NCBI RefSeq assembly: GCF_002891535.1
Contig: NZ_PDZR01000006.1
Coordinates: 103,356 to 167,355, forward strand
Direction of reading: 5' to 3'
Length of the DNA: 64,000 nucleotides
From: Methylocella silvestris
GTDB taxonomy: Bacteria; Pseudomonadota; Alphaproteobacteria; Rhizobiales; Beijerinckiaceae
Positions 62,137 to 64,000 of the stretch are shown one piece after another (the first letter of the stretch is position 1; each line of letters opens with the position of its first letter). The position numbers and the translations under genes were made by a program. Under the pieces are notes generated by a model. The model saw nothing but the letters and a program-made list of their open reading frames with translations, had not been told where the DNA came from and searched no databases.

Positions 62137-64000
62137 ATGATGCGTTTGCTTGCGGCTGTCCGGCGTCATATCCGCCCCCTCATCAATTCCGTAACGCTGG
62201 CGATTGCGTCATTGCTGATCGGCGCGTTTGTCGCCGCGGGGCCGGCGCGCGCGCAATCCCCCGAATGTCCGGGCAAAGCGCTTCCTCTCGGCACTGGCGA
62301 GAGCATCATCATCAGCCACGAGTGTCACGCGGGAAGCGGGACCTATAATTATAATCAGATCAACATCATCAACGGCGGAAGCCTGATTTTCGATGAAGGC
62401 GCAAATACTCTCAAGATCGCAATTGATTTTTGGGCGAGTTCGATCCTGATTGAAAACGGGGGCAAACTGATCGCCGGAAGCGTCTCCGATCCTTTTGGAA
62501 CGCGCGGCGGCCGCCTCACCATCCATCTCTACGGCGCCATTCCTGCGGATTTGCACGGCAAAGGGATCACATGCAAATCGCCCAAAGCCGACAATGGCGC
62601 CCCTTGCGGCATCGACCCAACCATATGGGCCAGTAAAGGGGGGACCGAGAAAGTCTTGCCTGGCGGCGTCGAGGACCGCTTCTATCAATATACCCCGCTT
62701 CCGTTTGACGACGGAACGGACGCGAACAACGATGTCGGCTATTTCGGCGCCAAAGTGCTGGCGGTTTCCTATGGCGGTACGCTGCAGCTCTACGGCAAGA
62801 AGGGGGCTACTTACGGCGCCGAGCCCGGCCCGAAAAACTCCGGCACAAGCTGGGTCAGGCTGAAGGGAACCATTAAGGGAGGAAAGAACGACCACACGAT
62901 CACCGTCGAGCCCCCGGTCGATTGGGAAGATGGCGACCATTTTGTCGTCACGACCACCGACTATCTGGCCGATCACTCCGAGGAAATGGTCATTGAAAAG
63001 ATCGAGCGCGGCGAAAAAATAAAATTTGACGCGCTCTGCCCCGCCGGGCAAAAATGCAACGATACCGGTGCGAAATGGACGCACAACGGAGAGCAATATT
63101 CGCTCGCGAGTATTCCCGCCCGCCTGATGTTCACCAAGAAGGCTGCGGAAACCAGGGCCGCGGTCGCTTTGCTGACGCGCAGCATCCAAATCGTCTCGGC
63201 AGGCGCGGCCTTCGGCAAATGCTTTGCGCCCTGCGACACCGATCCGGCCGATATCTATAATTCCTTCGGCGGCCAAGTCATTGCGCGGGCGGGATTTGAG
63301 GCGTTCAACGTTCAGGGCGTCGAGTTTCGCCAACTCGGGCAGGGAGGGCGGATTGGCCACTATCCCGTTCATTTCCATATGGCGCGGAAAACGCCGGTCG
63401 GCACCTTCCTGAAGGATTCCTCCATCAATGAATCCATGACCCGCTGGGTCACCGTGCACGGCACGCAAAACGTGCTGCTCGCGCGCAACGTCGGCTATCT
63501 CTCGATCGGACACGGATTCTATCTCGAGGACGCCGTCGAAACCGATAATAAATTATACTCGAACATCGGCATTTTCGCCCGCGCGGGCATAAAAAATGCC
63601 CAAAATCCGCGCAATATTCCGGGCATTCTTTCGTCCCCGGATTTTGTTCCTATCCCCAAATACATGGGCGACGTGACCACGCCATCCGTTTTCTGGATTA
63701 CCAACGGCTGGAACGACTTTCAGGGCAATATGGCCGCCGGGGCGGCGCTCTGCGGCGTCTGCTACTGGCAGGCGCCCGCTCAGATCTGCGGCGGCTCCCT
63801 GACACAGACCTGGGATTCCTATGCCGGAACGCAGTCCGCGACGCGCATCGGCACGAGCCCCCTGATGAATTTCGACGGCAATTTCTGTACGTCGGCGATG
63901 ACGTCTTTCCAGACAGTCGGCTATACTGAGGCTTGCGTAGGCGTCGGACCGACTGAAACGCCCAGTACCCCCGCGGTTCCGATCCCCAACCCCCTCGCTC
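62137..64000 (+). CDS. Secreted G8 / CEMIP-like parallel beta-helix protein (3' end outside window)
   Basis: An open frame of 621 codons continuing past the window edge, with no stop. ATG 62137 follows GAGGGG. Residues 1-40 are a signal peptide (LAIASLLIGAFVAAGPARA, then QSPEC). Residues about 45-170 resemble a G8 domain (LIFDEGANTLKIAIDFW, LLIENGGKLIAGS-like strands). The core shows the CEMIP/TMEM2 hallmarks: GGRIGHYPVHFHMA (residues 405-416), RWVTVHGTQNVLLARNVGYLSIGHGFYLEDAVETDNKLYSN and FWITNGWNDFQGNMAAG. Many cysteines suggest disulphides. Animal relatives bind or degrade hyaluronan; a polysaccharide role here is inference. The antisense frame at 62209-63513 is a shadow of this gene. Confidence 0.85.
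   Translation, partial: MMRLLAAVRRHIRPLINSVTLAIASLLIGAFVAAGPARAQSPECPGKALPLGTGESIIISHECHAGSGTYNYNQINIINGGSLIFDEGANTLKIAIDFWASSILIENGGKLIAGSVSDPFGTRGGRLTIHLYGAIPADLHGKGITCKSPKADNGAPCGIDPTIWASKGGTEKVLPGGVEDRFYQYTPLPFDDGTDANNDVGYFGAKVLAVSYGGTLQLYGKKGATYGAEPGPKNSGTSWVRLKGTIKGGKNDHTITVEPPVDWEDGDHFVVTTTDYLADHSEEMVIEKIERGEKIKFDALCPAGQKCNDTGAKWTHNGEQYSLASIPARLMFTKKAAETRAAVALLTRSIQIVSAGAAFGKCFAPCDTDPADIYNSFGGQVIARAGFEAFNVQGVEFRQLGQGGRIGHYPVHFHMARKTPVGTFLKDSSINESMTRWVTVHGTQNVLLARNVGYLSIGHGFYLEDAVETDNKLYSNIGIFARAGIKNAQNPRNIPGILSSPDFVPIPKYMGDVTTPSVFWITNGWNDFQGNMAAGAALCGVCYWQAPAQICGGSLTQTWDSYAGTQSATRIGTSPLMNFDGNFCTSAMTSFQTVGYTEACVGVGPTETPSTPAVPIPNPLA

Noticed and set aside
62209..63513. 434-codon minus-strand frame at the right end
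   Set aside because: The plus strand here encodes the G8/CEMIP-like protein with a signal peptide and conserved motifs; the minus frame is its shadow.
1..64000. CRISPR array, prophage, intact insertion sequence or integron
   Set aside because: No regularly spaced repeats, transposase, integrase or terminal inverted repeats were seen on reading both strands.

Overview
The window is high-GC DNA with densely packed genes on both strands. It looks like the chromosome of an alphaproteobacterial methylotroph. The strongest evidence is a complete-looking stretch of serine-cycle genes (formate-tetrahydrofolate ligase, hydroxypyruvate reductase, serine-glyoxylate aminotransferase, glycerate kinase, malate thiokinase alpha and beta, PEP carboxylase, malyl-CoA lyase). 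Supporting signs are the AapJQMP amino-acid transporter, PqqC and a Rhizobiales-type Ku/LigD repair locus. A Beijerinckiaceae relative such as Methylocella or Methylocapsa is my inference from gene content; no 16S rRNA or other species marker is present.

Layout. 1-6.5 kb: tail of a secreted phosphoesterase, a terminator, dnaE, a JmjC/cupin-like oxygenase and a small secreted protein. 6.6-10.8 kb: aapJQMP operon on the minus strand. 11-17 kb: an aldehyde dehydrogenase of the succinate-semialdehyde type, metC, and small secreted or membrane proteins. 17.1-29.7 kb: the serine-cycle island, two divergent units (gck, sgaA, hprA, ftfL leftward; mtkA, mtkB, ppc, mclA, then cutA rightward) around a 385-bp regulatory region. 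29.7-31.6 kb: small proteins, including a molybdopterin-domain-like periplasmic protein and a HELVH metallopeptidase. 31.7-37.4 kb: a DUF763 protein, two convergent Ku genes and LigD (non-homologous end joining). 37.5-41.3 kb: a flavin amine oxidase with a C-terminal extension, a thioredoxin-like 2Fe-2S protein, a stand-alone pqqC and a GST. 41.3-46.6 kb: a fatty-acid beta-oxidation operon. 46.7-52.1 kb: a small secreted repeat protein, a membrane acyltransferase, an Ala/Pro/Lys-rich winged-helix protein and a membrane-anchored DUF2235 hydrolase. 52.4-55 kb: an ECF sigma module (broken SRPBCC gene, YCII protein, ECF42-like sigma factor, VOC protein). 55-64 kb: a DUF4436-like protein, an Rmf/CrpP-like small protein, secreted small proteins, an AraC regulator behind an AT-rich promoter region, a ClpP-like periplasmic protein, serB, an orphan gspK, and a large secreted G8/CEMIP-like protein running off the right edge.

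How the genes work together. The central island should assimilate formaldehyde-derived C1 units: FtfL loads formate on tetrahydrofolate, SgaA and HprA convert serine to glycerate, Gck makes phosphoglycerate, Ppc makes oxaloacetate, MtkAB makes malyl-CoA and Mcl splits it to glyoxylate and acetyl-CoA. No mtdA, fch or glyA lies in this window. Hairpins between mtkA and mtkB, and after mtkB, suggest post-transcriptional tuning. I see no tRNA, rRNA, CRISPR array, prophage or intact insertion sequence. The least explained parts are the DUF763/Ku/Ku/LigD locus with its adjacent metallopeptidase, the G8/CEMIP-like protein, and the decayed SRPBCC gene in the ECF module.
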